From NCBI GenBank assembly GCA_905221605.1, contig CAJNDS010000146.1:62001-126000 (forward strand): DNA of 64,000 nt. Direction: 5' to 3'. The stretch is from Symbiodinium natans (lineage: Eukaryota; Sar; Dinophyceae; Suessiales; Symbiodiniaceae). Every line of letters starts with the position of its first letter. The stretch's first letter is position 1. Under the pieces are notes generated by a model. It worked only from the letters and a program-made list of their open reading frames with translations, did no database searches and had not been told where the DNA came from. This document shows positions 42,661 to 52,618 of the stretch, piece by piece. The translations under genes and the position numbers were made by a program.

Positions 42661-44222
42661 GGTTTGGGGTTTGGGGTTTGGGGTTTGGGGTTTGGGGTTT
42701 GGGGTTTGGGGTTTAGGGTTTAGGGTTTAGGGACTCTGTGGGGTGTTAGGTGGGCGGAGGACAGAAGAGACATCTAGGCTTGTCATGCTTGCGGAGTAGG
42801 GTTTAGGGCTTGTCGTAGGGTTTAGGGTTTAGGGTTTAGGGTTTAGGGTTTAGGGTTTAGGGTTTAGGGTTTAGGGTTTAGGGTTTAGGGTTTAGGGTTT
42901 AGGGTTTAGGGTTAGGGTCCTGGCTTTCACCAAGCTAGGGCCCCAAAGTGGCACCCTATATGCATACATCTGCAAGAGCCCGAAAGCCCTAACCCTAAAC
43001 CCTATAAACCCTAAACCAAAAACCCCAAAAAAGGCGCTGAAACCCGCAAAACACCTGGAACACGTGAAGCCCTCAAGCGAAAACAACAAACAAGGACAAT
43101 TTGGACTCTGGAGTCTGCAAAAAATGCGAAAAAGGGTGTAGGGTTTAGGGTTTAGGGCTTAGGGTTTAGGGCTTCGGGCTGAGGGTTTAGGGTTAAGGGT
43201 TTAGGGTTTGGGGCTTAGGGTTTAACTCTAAAACCCTTAACTCTCATCGCTCAAACCCTATACCAACCTCTCAGCCCCAAATTCGAAAACAGTAAACCCG
43301 CAATCTAAAGACCCTCAACCCTAAACCCCAAAAAACCCTCATCCTAAAACCTTCAACCCAAAAACCCTGAAACCCTGAACCTTGAACCCTAAAGCCCTAT
43401 ATCCCTAAAACCCCAAAACCCTAGAACCCCTCCACCCTAAACCCTCAGCCCTAAACCCTGAACAACGTAAGACCCTGAGACCCTAAACCCTAAACTCCTC
43501 AGAGCCTACATAGAACCCAAAAACCCAAAAACTAAAGCCCTCGTAGGGTGTTGCCCCTAAAACCCTACAACCCTCAACCCTAACAATCACTAAACCCTAA
43601 CCCTAAACCCTAAACCCTAAACCCTAAACCCTAAACCCTAAACCCTAAACCCTAAACCCTAAACCCTAAACCCCCAACAAAAAACCGGACCAAGGCCCGC
43701 GCTGGTCTGAGAGGCGCCTCCAGAGGAAGAGGGCGGTCGGGCCGACGACCCAGATGAAGAGGATCAGCTGCGCGAAGCTTTTTTTGGGGGATGTTAGGGT
43801 TTAGGGTTTAGGGATTAGGGCTTAAGGTTTAGGGTGCAGGGTTTAGGGTTTAGGGTTTAGGGGTTAGGGGTTTAGGGTTCAGGGTCTTGTCACATGTCAG
43901 CTTTCAGCAATATGCCGGACTCAATCAGAAATGGAAGGTTTCCCAATAAGGGTGGGTTTACGGTTTAGGGTTTAGGGTTTGTTATAGGGTTTAGGGTTTA
44001 GGGTTTTGTTGTAGGGTTCTTAAGGGAGGAGGTTCAAGGGGGGTATGTGACCCAACGTTCCTTAACACTCCGTAGAGTTTTTTAGGCCCCCGAAGCTTCC
44101 CCAAGGTTCCCGATAGGTACCCCCCCCTTGAACCCCTCCCTTAAGAACCCTATGAGGGATGTAACATGAGGGGTTTCGAGGCATGCCGCGAGGTGCTGGA
44201 TGATCTGATGCTCGGTTCTTGC
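40993..44222 (-). CDS. Exon chain of an unidentified, partly membrane-bound protein
   Basis: Minus-strand islands, each with natural, C/G-ending codons, read in order: GSAALRARTEHQIIQHLAAC (44165-44222), LLGNLPFLIESGILLKADM (about 43895-43950), SFAQLILFIWVVGPTALFLW then RRLSDQRGPW (43690-43785, a membrane helix), YSASMTSLDVSSVLRPPN (42735-42795), LSTPRSSAGLGFLVDRRMGA then STEDEKLADP (42500-42580), PFALLTAPFWQSAMSSCDEG then AQIAWRMCFKK (41189-41281), and ELQPRFEDHWQELSGFVADL then FQGVPS with TGA at 40993-40995. Telomeric arrays separate them. The first exon is entered at GGGTTTAG, i.e. a telomeric TTTAG used as acceptor. Whether all belong to one gene is inference; the last two almost certainly do. 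No family recognised. Confidence 0.5.
41355..41640. other. C-rich sequence with poly-C runs
   Basis: Poly-C runs near 41359 and 41575 and C-rich degenerate repeats. No gene seen. Confidence 0.6.
41815..42290. repeat. 21-bp tandem repeat in three blocks of alternating orientation
   Basis: The unit GCGGGCAAGGTCCGAAAATTA runs forward at about 41815-41940, reverse at 41946-42080 and forward again at 42085-42280. The arrays are therefore inverted relative to each other and could form long hairpins. Because 21 is a multiple of three, open frames of a seven-residue repeat (ISGQGPK) appear on both strands; I do not regard them as genes. Confidence 0.95.
42585..42735. repeat. TTGAGGG block, then TTTGGGG block, then TTTAGGG
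   Basis: About eleven TTGAGGG units (42588-42662), eight TTTGGGG units (42662-42716), then TTTAGGG. Homogeneous variant blocks with sharp borders. Confidence 0.95.
42810..42918. repeat. TTTAGGG array
   Basis: About 14 units. Confidence 0.95.
43590..43675. repeat. CCCTAAA array
   Basis: About twelve units, immediately left of the membrane-helix exon at 43690-43785. Confidence 0.95.
44024..44152. mobile_element. Foldback element, TAGGGTTCTTAAGGGAGG family
   Basis: Left arm TAGGGTTCTTAAGGGAGGAG and right arm CTCCCTTAAGAACCCTA are near-perfect inverted repeats; GGTTCAAGGGGGGTATGTGA faces TACCCCCCCCTTGAACC inside. Confidence 0.8.
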
Positions 44223-44231
44223 GCGCAACGC

Positions 44232-44246
44232 TGCCGAGCCTAAACC

Positions 44247-44292
<46 letters not shown>

Positions 44293-44370
44293 ACCCTAAA
44301 CCCTAAACCCTAAACCTTAAACCCTAAACCCTAAACCCTAAACCCTAAACCCTAAACCCTAAACCCGAAA
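44232..44370. repeat. CCCTCAA block followed by CCCTAAA
   Basis: About nine CCCTCAA units (44236-44298), then eleven CCCTAAA units. Confidence 0.95.
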
Positions 44371-44418
44371 CCTGAGAGGCCCAGGCATTAAATCGCTCGG
44401 GACAAAACCTTCAGAAGC

Positions 44419-45369
44419 TTATCGGCCTGAGCCGATGCAGCAATAGACAGCGCAGACGGCCCCTACTTGGAGGTTCATAGTACCTATAACCCACTTAGAA
44501 CTATACTTATAACCCGCTTAGAAGCCCTTTAAGTGCCCTAGTATGGTTACAATTGGGATACAAGTGTTACTAGTTGGCTAGTAAGTACCATGAACCTCCA
44601 AGTACACCCATCAAAGGGTCCTAAAGGGCAACAAAGTTCATTGAAAGAAGGGACGCATAAGGAGGTCATCCTATATGCAGAAAAGTTGACGCAAAAACTG
44701 CAAACCCAGAAAACCCCCAACCCCCCGAAGCCCGCCCCAAATCATTGCCCCCTGAATCCCCCAGAGGCCCTAAAGCCTCAAGCCAGTGCCCTAAATGCCC
44801 GATAGCATGTTGCACCCTAAGGGCCGAGGCTTTCATCCCAGTGCCGCCTGAGACCAAAGATGGTGGCTTGAGACGCCGGGGTAAAAAGCTGCCACGGTGT
44901 ATCTGCCTGCGTAAAAAAGGGCATGAACAGCACAGGCCAGGACCGCAAGCTGCCCCAGGCCGGGTCCGCGCTCAGCGAACCGGTGGCCGAGTACACGCGT
45001 GAGAGACAGCCCTGTGAGCGGCTTCCCTCTGCTCGTACTCCAGAACGACCTTGTGGCACTCCTTCCAGGTCTGTGGTCCTCGCAACCCGCCATCCTTGGG
45101 ATCTCCAAGCCACAGCCTCTTGTCGTTCCTGATCTGCAGTGGAGGTCTCGAACAGAGGCTCAAACTGATGCCCGGTGAGCTAGCTGGAGGCTGCCTAAAC
45201 CCTAAACCCTAAACCCTAAACCCTAAACCCTAAACCCTAAACCCTAAACCCTAAACCCTAAACCCTAAACCCTAAACCCCCCAAAGCCCCTAAGTCCCTT
45301 CCCTTGCCTGGAGGCTCCAATCCGTAGCCTCGATCCAGTGGGCAATCACTGTCTGGGCAGACGTAGCGC
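44419..45369 (-). CDS. Exon chain of an unidentified protein
   Basis: Minus-strand islands: ATSAQTVIAHWIEATDWSLQ (45308-45369; 62 bases, entered at CTTGAG and left at a consensus GC donor, GCAAGG); then LQIRNDKRLWLGDPKDGGLR, GPQTWKECHKVVLEYEQREA and AHRAVSHAC (about 44985-45160); and a terminal exon AVCAVYCCIGSGR ending at TAA (44419-44421), which follows a TACTTGGAGG foldback element. A CCCTAAA array (45195-45280) separates the first two. In the middle island a second frame is also open. The linkage is inference. The terminal exon resembles that at 4911-5120 (CAVxCCI). Confidence 0.45.
44464..44604. mobile_element. TACTTGGAGG foldback element
   Basis: Ends TACTTGGAGGTTCATAGTAC and TACCATGAACCTCCAAGTA. 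Its right half carries GAAGCCCTTTAAGTGCCCTA, also seen in other copies. Confidence 0.8.
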
Positions 45370-45801
45370 CTCAAGGCTCACAGGGTTCTAGGGTTGGTTT
45401 GGGGTTTGGGTTTTGGGTTTAGGGTTTAGGGTTTAGGGCTTAGGGTTTAGAGTTTGGAGTTTAGGGTTTAGGGTGTCGGGTTAAGGGCTTAGAGTTTAGG
45501 ACTGGGGTGTGAGCCCATGTACCCGGACTCGTAACTTCGGCCCCTTTTTACGTACCTAGTGCAACTGCTTGAGCTTTAGGATGAAACCCTAAACCCTAAT
45601 CCCGACACCCTAAACTCTCAAAAGAGTAATCCCTGCACCTTTTAGGGGCCCCATGCCATCCCCAGGCTCCCAAATTAGGGGGGGGGGGGGGGGGGCCTTT
45701 GGGCTGTAACCTCCCTTAGACCTCAAATCCTAAACCCCAAAACCTTAGGGTTTAGGGTTTAGGGTTTTGGGTTTTGGGTTTAGGGTTAAGGGTAAACGTT
45801 G

Positions 45802-45882
45802 CTTGGTAGCCCAGCAACCATACTACAATAAGGGAACCTTGAACCCAAAAAAAAGGGTCAAGGGCACCACTGGGCTGCCAAG
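45802..45882. mobile_element. CTTGGTAGCCCAG foldback element
   Basis: Left end CTTGGTAGCCCAGCAACC, right end CACTGGGCTGCCAAG; flanks GTTG and GTTT may be a decayed 4-base duplication. Confidence 0.7.
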
Positions 45883-46039
45883 GTTTGGGGTGCCCGGAAA
45901 AACCCTAAACCCTAAACCCTAAACCCTAAACCCTAAACCCTAAACCCCTCGAGTAGGAGCGGCGCGGCCCCCCGTCCACCACGAGTCGAACTTTGTCTCC
46001 ACGCCTGCACGAGACCCAGACCACCCGGAGACGTCAACA

Positions 46040-46245
46040 TCCCTTCAGGAGTAGGGGTTTAGGGTTTAGGGTTTAGGGTTTAGGGGTGGGGTTTAGGGTT
46101 TAGGGTTTAAGGTTTAGGGTTTAGGGTTTAGGGTTTAGGGTTTAGGGTTTAGGGTTTAGGGTGTAGGGTGTAGGGTTTAGGGTTTAGGGTTTAGGGTTCA
46201 GGGCTTAGGGTTTAGGGTTTGTGGTTTAGGGTTTAGGTATTTTCA
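46040..46245. repeat. TTTAGGG array with variants
   Basis: About 25 TTTAGGG-type units including GTAGGG, TTCAGGG and TTAAGG variants. Confidence 0.95.
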
Positions 46246-46307
46246 GCAGGGCTTAGGGTTTGAACCCTTCAATCTGAGAATATGCTCCAACTAACAACTC
46301 TTGGCCG

Positions 46308-46412
46308 AAGAACCCCAACAGAAAAAGAATAAAAAAAACAACAATCCCCATATTACCCTTGTAAGGAAGAATATTTTTCTGTTTTTTTGGGGGGGGTTCT
46401 TCAGCAAGTAGT
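46308..46412. mobile_element. CTACTATTTGCTGAAGAACC foldback element
   Basis: Right end GGTTCTTCAGCAAGTAGTAA and core CATATTACCCTTGTAAGGAAG match the copy at 4.6 kb. Confidence 0.65.
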
Positions 46413-46446
46413 AACTAAGGGATACAGAACCCTTCTTACGTCTTCC

Positions 46447-47313
46447 CAACTTCTACGGCCCAGAGAGCCTGTTTTGATGCGATCGAAAGTTTATCCGTTT
46501 CAAGGTGAAGAGCTAAGGTTAAACCCTAAACTCTAAACCCTAAATGTACCTCATGATCATATACGTGAGCCTTGAATCGGGGGCCAACTTGCGATTGGAG
46601 GTGGGAAGGGAGCCCAGTACTTTCAAAACTTCTCATAGAGGCTCAGTGAGCCGCGCAAGTAGGTTAGTAGGCAGGATGCGATTAGGAGAGGCCCTAAGCC
46701 CTAAACCCTAAACCCGTACCTAAAGACGCATGAGCTACACGCTGAGTTCCCTTTAAGCAGGGTCTAGGGTGTAGGGCCAACCAGGGTTGGATGAGGTACG
46801 AGGGAGATCATCAAGGAGGGTGCGTTGTGAGGGTTGCGATGCTAGGAGGTGGAGATGTAGCTTAGGGTTTAGGGTTTAGGGTTTAGGGTTTAGGGTTTAG
46901 GGTTTAGGGTTTAGGGTTTAGGGTTTAGGGTTTAGGGTTTAGGGTTTAGGGCTTGGATTTGAGGGTTTAGGGTTCCGGGTTTAGGGTTGTGTGGGGATCC
47001 AAGGTGTCAGGATGGCTTGGCGGGCTGGAGTATGGAGGGGTGGCAGAGTAGGATGGGCAGTCTGGGTGAGGATACACCTTAAACCCTCAACCCTAAAAAC
47101 CCTAAACCCTAAACCCTAAACTCTAACCCTAAACCCTAAACCCTAAACCCTAAACCCTAAACCCTAAACCCTAAACCCTAAACCTTAATTAAACCCTAAA
47201 CCCTAAACCCTAAACCTTATAAACCCTAAACCCTAAACGGCCGAAAAGCCCACAGTCCAGGCCCCCGCACATCGGGAGATCGCCCCGATACTCTCATGGG
47301 AGTTCTGCACGAC
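46447..47313 (-). CDS. Exon chain of an unidentified protein
   Basis: Minus-strand islands in order: VVQNSHESIGAISRCAGAWT then VGFSA (47239-47313, exactly 25 codons between GCGCAAG and the telomeric donor GTTTAGGG); VYPHPDCPSYSATPPYSSPP (about 46995-47080); LHLHLLASQPSQRTLLDDLP (about 46795-46862); VGPRFKAHVYDHE (about 46553-46600, donor GTACAT); and ALHLETDKLSIASKQALWAV then EVGK (about 46447-46522, donor GTAAGA). All sit between telomeric arrays. The first exon is well defined. Membership of one gene is inferred only from strand and order. No family recognised. Confidence 0.45.
46862..46955. repeat. TTTAGGG array
   Basis: About 12 units. Confidence 0.95.
47085..47240. repeat. CCCTAAA array
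   Basis: About 18 units with a few variants. On the coding strand its edge provides the GTTTAGGG donor for the exon at 47239-47313. Confidence 0.95.
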
Positions 47314-47913
47314 CTTGCGCGTTTAGGGCTTGGGGCCTGCCTAAAGGCTTCTAATGTGGTACCTGTTTTAAAGCAGGACACGTAGGATTTGATGCACTCC
47401 TGGGGTTTCGGGATGGGGTTTGGGGTTCGTTACTAGGGTTTAAGGATTGCTAGGGCTGAGGGCATAGGGTCTGTGGGGTGTCATATGCTCTGCACACACC
47501 CACGCGGACCGCACGTGACACGTGTTGGTGTGCGCCAAGGTTCAGGTTCCTTCCCAACGTCCACCCAACCCATGACCTTGATCGGGCTGAATATTTTAAT
47601 TATGCTATATAAGTTTTTCGGTGTAGGGTTGAGGGTTGAGGGTTTAGGGTTTAGGGTCCTAAACAATGGACCAGGCCATTTTGTCCTCACACGGGGATGC
47701 CCGGGAGGCATCCCATTTTGGTCTCAAGCTTGTGCTTTTGGTCGGAAAAGGCTTCCAGGACGGGCGATTAGGCCCCATAACCCCCCCCCAAAAAAGGCCC
47801 TTTATAGGCTTGACGGATTGTAGGGCCTAATAGCCCATCCTGGTTAGGAAGTGTTAGGGGATGTCGGGTGAGTCTGCTGGTAAAAGACCTTGCCATAGTC
47901 CCCGTGACTCGGA

Positions 47914-48023
47914 CCCAGAGGGTCCATTTGCAATACTATTATGGATTTAAGTACCCCAAAACCTATTTAGTATGGTTTTTTGGTACCTAATTCCGTAATC
48001 GTAATACAAATGGGCCCTCTGGG
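47914..48023. mobile_element. Foldback element, CCCAGAGGGTCC...GGTACCTAATTCCG family
   Basis: Left arm CCCAGAGGGTCCATTTGCAA and right arm TTGTATTACG-type sequence ending ACAAATGGGCCCTCTGGG are inverted. Second copy at 55938-56050. Confidence 0.75.
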
Positions 48024-48199
48024 AAATGGCTCAAACCCGGAGAAGCCCCTCAAGACAACCAAGCTCCGGGCACAACGGACCCATTGGGACAGGAACTCGG
48101 TTGCCTGCGAGCAATGCGGGGTTTCGGGTTTAAACCCTAACGGGATCTACTCGAAGGTTCCACGGGCAGTTTGGTGGACTGTGGGATGCAAGGGGTTCA

Positions 48200-48465
48200 G
48201 AGGTTGAGCGGTAAGGGTTTAGAGGGGCTTAGAGAGTTTAGGGTTTCGGGATTAGGGTTTAGGGTTTAGGGACCGTAGAGGGTTTAGAGGCTTTAGAGGG
48301 TTTAGAGGCCTTAGAGGGTTCAGGGATTCAGGGGTTTAGAGGGTTTAGAGGGTTTAGAGGGTTTAGAGGGTTTAGAGGGTTTAGAGGGTTTAGAGGGTTT
48401 AGAGGGTTTAGAGGGTGTAGAGGGTTTAGAGGCTTTAGAGGGTTTAGAGGGCTTAGAGGGCTGGT
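48200..48465. repeat. TTTAGAGGG nine-base variant array
   Basis: About 15 TTTAGAGGG units (48310-48420 most regular), with GGCTTTAGAGGG variants at the edges. The minus-strand SKPSKP frame it creates is an artefact of the 9-base period. Confidence 0.95.
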
Positions 48466-49009
48466 GGAATGAAGGCGGAAAAAGGGATTCTTCTCTATAC
48501 CCTAAACGCGCCTCATTCAGGAAGCCTGCGAAGGCTAGCACGATGAGCACGGCCGACGCGATGGCTGTGAAGCCCTGAGCTCTCAGGCTTAGGCCTTATT
48601 ATAGGATTTAGGGTTTAGGGTTTAGGGTTTAGGGTTCAGGGTTCAGGGTTCAGGGTTTAGGGGGATTGGGGTTTAGGCTTAGGGTGAGCGCATGGGCTTA
48701 CTCGGTGAACCTCCCAGCGAGGTTTAGGTTTTGGGTCGGGTTCGAGGCCTTTGCTGGTATCGGCATAGCATTCCTGCAGAGCCTAAGGTTCAGGGTTTAG
48801 GGTTTTGGGCTTGGGGCTCACCGTTTAGGATTAAGGGTTTGGGGCTCCAGGTTAGGGGTTTAGGGTTTAGGGGGCGCGGTCCAGCACCTTTCTTCTTGGT
48901 CACGCACATGCAGTCGCAGTACCCAATCCAAATCTGCAGGTACTTCACGTAGGGTTAGAGAACAAAAAACAAAAAACATGAGAATCCTGTTGTTCCCGGC
49001 AAAGCAGAA

Positions 49010-49680
49010 GCCTGGAGAAGGCTTCTGCAGTGGAGTGGCAGCCACAAAAAACCATTTTGCTTTGGAGGGTGGACAAGCCTGTTCCCAATAAAGCAGAAGC
49101 CTGGAGAGAGTGAAGGAGGAGGAGGGGGCGCCTTAGTGGGACCACTATAAAAAAAGGCTTGGTGGAGGAGGGCGGGCAGGCCTGTTCCCAACAAAACAGC
49201 AGAAGCCTGGAGAGTGGAGGAGGAGGAGGAGGAGGAGAGGAGGAGGAGGGGGAGGCTTCTGCAGTGGAGTGGCAGCCGCTACAACAATTTGATTTTGGCA
49301 GCGCGGTGGGCCACAAGAAAAACCACAGCTGGAACAGGCTTGGTGGAGGAGGGTGGACAAACCTGTTCCCAGCAAAGCAGAAGCGTGGAGGAGGAAGGGG
49401 GAGGCTTTGCAGTGGAGTGGCAGCCAATAAAAGAATTTCGCGTTGGAAGTCGGGTGGGCCACTATCAAAGCAGAAGCCTGCAAGTGGAGTGGCAGCTATA
49501 AAAAAGCGGAGGAGGAGGAGGAGGAGGAGGAGGAGGAGGGGGAGTGGAGTGGCAGCCACTACAACAATTTGCCCTTGGCAGCGGGGTGGACCATTGTAAA
49601 AACCCCACATGCTTGGTGGAGGAGGGTGGGCAGGGCAGCCACTATAAAAAAAAACCCTTTGGTAGTGGGGTGGACCACGA
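49010..49680. repeat. Irregular repeats with GGA/GAG microsatellites
   Basis: Phrases GGCTTCTGCAGTGGAGTGGC, CTTGGTGGAGGAGGG, GCCTGTTCCCAACAAA-type and GCAGAAGCCTGGAGAG recur four to seven times in varying order, separated by (GGA)n. Long leucine/proline or glutamate/glycine frames result. I do not recognise a protein. Confidence 0.8.
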
Positions 49681-49683
49681 AGA

Positions 49684-51590
49684 TTGACCTTCTGGCAGGC
49701 ATGTCTCGACTTTGGGCATGCCCGTGGCATAGAGCAGGGGCGAGCTCCCGGCATGCTTTTTGGCAGCTTGGTGGGCTGGACAATCTCCGACCGAAACCTG
49801 TGCATTGCAAGCACTCGCGCACGTCATCGTGACATTTTCGGGGAGGCGCGAGCTCCCGAAATGTCGTACAGGACTGAAAACAGTCCTGAACCCTCGTATC
49901 ATCGTGTTTTTTCGCTCGGGGAGCCAGCTCCAGGCTGTCTGCATGCCTTGGCATAGGAAGGGGCCAACTCCCGGCATGCTTGTGGCTCTGGGCATGCCCT
50001 TGTCAAAAGAGAAGGCGAGTTTCCGGTACGCCTTTGAGCGCAACTAGGTGGCCTGGAATGTCCCTTACCAAAACCCTGGTCAACAGACCCAGCTCTTAGG
50101 GCTGAGACCCTCAAGGGGGGGTCAAATACGAGATGTGTGTCCAAAAACTGACACTTTCAAACTTCAGATTTGAGAACCTTTTGGCAGAGCAATGGGAATA
50201 CCTCAAACTTGAAACCCAGATTCGGGCCATAGAGCCTTTTCACAGAACAAGCAGACGTGGGAAACTTCAAACTTGAAACCCAGATTCGGGCCATAGAACC
50301 TTTTCGCACAGCAAGCAGACCTGGGAAAACGAACTCCCCTGCATGGCTTCGGACAAAATAAAGAATGCAGAAACTTTCGTTTGTAGCCTCGGCAGTTCAA
50401 GGGTTCAAAACTGTCGGGGACGACCTCCCAGCACGGGCATTGTGGGAGGCAAACTCTCGGCGTGGAGGCCCAGGCTTGGAGGCCCGACTTTAAAGGCCTT
50501 AGAGATCTCAAGCTCAGGGGCTTGGAGACCCTGGATTGCGCCCTAGGAAGAGGAATGCCCTGTAACAACTTAGAGGTTTGGAAGATCTCTAGCCTGGAAG
50601 GCCCTGGCAGCATTGCAGGGATTTGGAAAAATCAAAAAACTTGGAAGCCCTAGAGAAGCTTGGTGGCATGAAACATCTCTCGACCCTCAACCCTTGCAAG
50701 CACTCGCGCGTGTCGTCGTGTTTTTCGCGCGGGGACGAGCGAGCTCCTGGCATGTCCGAAAAAATCGACACCGGCCTAAATTTTGAACCGTTTAAATCGT
50801 TCAAACACAAACATCACGCCATATGGCTTGCAGTCGCGCGTATTTGTGCATGTTCTAGGACCTCAGCCTTCCAACACGCCCATCGTAGGCGCACAAGTTA
50901 ATTACAGGCTGCGCCGTGGGCCACGCCCAAAAGATGCGACTGGCCTCCCCATGGGCCATCTACCTCAAATGGCTAAACGCCGCCTGACCTGTCTCCTCCC
51001 CACGAAGTTCCTCTTCAAATGGGGTCCATCCTGAGAAGCAAGTGCAGCGTTCAGTTCTCAGCTGAGGGCTTTTCACTTAAGGTCAAGGGGAAACCAGCAC
51101 AATCAAGAAAATGCCCTGCCTCGACCCACCTCCGACAGTGTTTGTGGAGCTCGAGGAACTTCACCTCTCCGTTCCTCAGGAACGAACCACTGACCGACTA
51201 AAAGAAACAAGCCATGCTGAAGCCCAGGCTTCTTGGTGTAGAGCTTCCTGCCAGAACAAGGCTGAAGCTGGCTTACACAAGCTGGACCAGAAGCTCTAGC
51301 AGTCCTCGTTTGCAACACAGCTGAGGTGACTCAGTCTAGCGTGAGCCTAACGACGTGAGTAACACATCGGTCGTCTTTAAGACGAGCAAAGGCTTCGAAG
51401 TAAAGCAGACGAAGAAAGAACAGTCTTCAGAGGACAGGACGTTCATGGCGAGAAGGCCAAGTGCAGGAGGGAAGGGACAGAGAAAGACCAGCTTGGCGGA
51501 GAATAACCAGTGCTTGGGGTTTCAAAGCATGCCAAAGGCAGCTGCACAGGTTCAGGGCTTAGGGTTTGGGGTTTTAGGGTTTAGGGTTTA
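49684..51590. other. Non-telomeric region with diffuse repeats, no gene recognised
   Basis: Together with 49.0-49.7 kb this is one of the longest stretches without telomere-type arrays. GAGCTCCCGGCATGC-type phrases recur between 49740 and 49985. TTGCAAGCACTCGCGC occurs at 49805 and 50694. A roughly 68-base unit is repeated at about 50200-50270 and 50270-50335, with a weaker copy before. At 50460-50690 the plus strand has vaguely leucine-rich text (DLKLRGLETLD) that may be decayed repeat coding sequence. None is convincing as a gene. Confidence 0.5.
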
Positions 51591-51967
51591 AGGGTTAGGG
51601 GTTTAGGGTTTTAGGGTTAGGGTTTAAGGAGGTTTAGGGCTTAGGGTTTGGCAAGCCATAAGGAAAGGGAGGGGGAAGGCCCACCCCCTAACCTCCAAGC
51701 ATTTCAGGGCCACGTGGGACCTTTGGGGCCTCAAAGCATTGCAGGGCCATCTTGGCCCCTTGTTGAATGCAGCCCCCAACAGAAGGCCTCAAGTACCCCT
51801 GAAGTTAGGCCCAAGGATCCATGTACCCACATCGTACGTATATACTTGGGCCCTAAAGCTCCTATATCACCCCCTGAAAACAAACCCAAGTATAAACTAT
51901 CCGTAGGGTAGCCTTTCCCAAGTTGCCACCGCGAGCAGCAATGAAAAGTCAACCGATCGGTGTGCAT

Positions 51968-52077
51968 CCCTAAGGATACATGTACCTATGCAGTACATAC
52001 TTGGACCTTAAAGGGGTTGGTAGACGGTCGTGTTAAGTGCCCAAGTAGGTACTACGTAGGTACATGGACCCTTGGGG
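51968..52077. mobile_element. CCCTAAGGGTCCATGTAC foldback element
   Basis: Ends CCCTAAGGATACATGTACCT and GGTACATGGACCCTTGGGG are inverted. A partial relative precedes it at about 51805-51915. Confidence 0.7.
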
Positions 52078-52365
52078 CATTGGGAACCACCTGCCCACCG
52101 GCTTCAAATTGGGCGCACATCCCTGAAGTAATGGTCACTAACGACGCAGGGGGTGCGACTCGAAATCTCCCATCCGTCCATGACACCTCATATGCCTCGT
52201 CCACGAGGTAGGGCGTAGGATAGTAGAAGCCCTACGCGCTGAGCCCTGTAGACCTCTAGGTTCCATTACTGAAGGAGTCTTGCCGGACTTCAGTGGGTAA
52301 AACCCATGAGAAACCAAGAGCCCTAAGTCCTAATGTTGGACCCTGTTTAGTAGGGGGGGCCTCTT

Positions 52366-52618
52366 TAAAGTCAAATTGGCCGAATTATTCAGGATCCTCT
52401 TTAAAGTCAAATCGTCCGGGCGCCGTAAGAAAATTCCACATGGCGCGCCTTTAAAAAAGATAACCGGGCATCGCCGCCCCTTTTAAACCTATCTAAACTC
52501 CTCCCTATTAAAATCATAAAAGCCCCGGGGCCGTGTAATCAGGATCCCATCCACGCCTCGACAGTTCAGGGGGGGGCGGGGAGGGGGGCCCTACACATTA
52601 AAGAGGGTCCCACATTAT
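52366..52618. repeat. ~250-bp dispersed repeat, copy 1
   Basis: Shares CGTCCGGGCGCCGTAAGAAA, ATTCCACATGGCGCGCCTTT, GGGCATCGC, CCCCTTTTAAAC, ATTAAAATCATA, CCCGGGGCCGT, CTCGAC and a G run with 60893-61158, in the same orientation. There is no clear coding frame and no recognised RNA. It may be a SINE-like or other non-autonomous element. Confidence 0.8.

Noticed and set aside
47710-47730. CCATTTTGGTCTCAAG as a relic of the dinoflagellate spliced leader
   Set aside because: It differs from the known leader end (CCATTTTGGCTCAAG) by an extra base, stands alone, and no coding sequence clearly follows; chance is likely.
48310-48550. Minus-strand SKPSKP-repeat protein
   Set aside because: Produced by the 9-base TTTAGAGGG telomere variant; no independent coding evidence.
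48945-49814. A 289-codon minus-strand frame rich in leucine and proline
   Set aside because: Lies over (GGA)n and irregular repeats, has low complexity and matches nothing I recognise.
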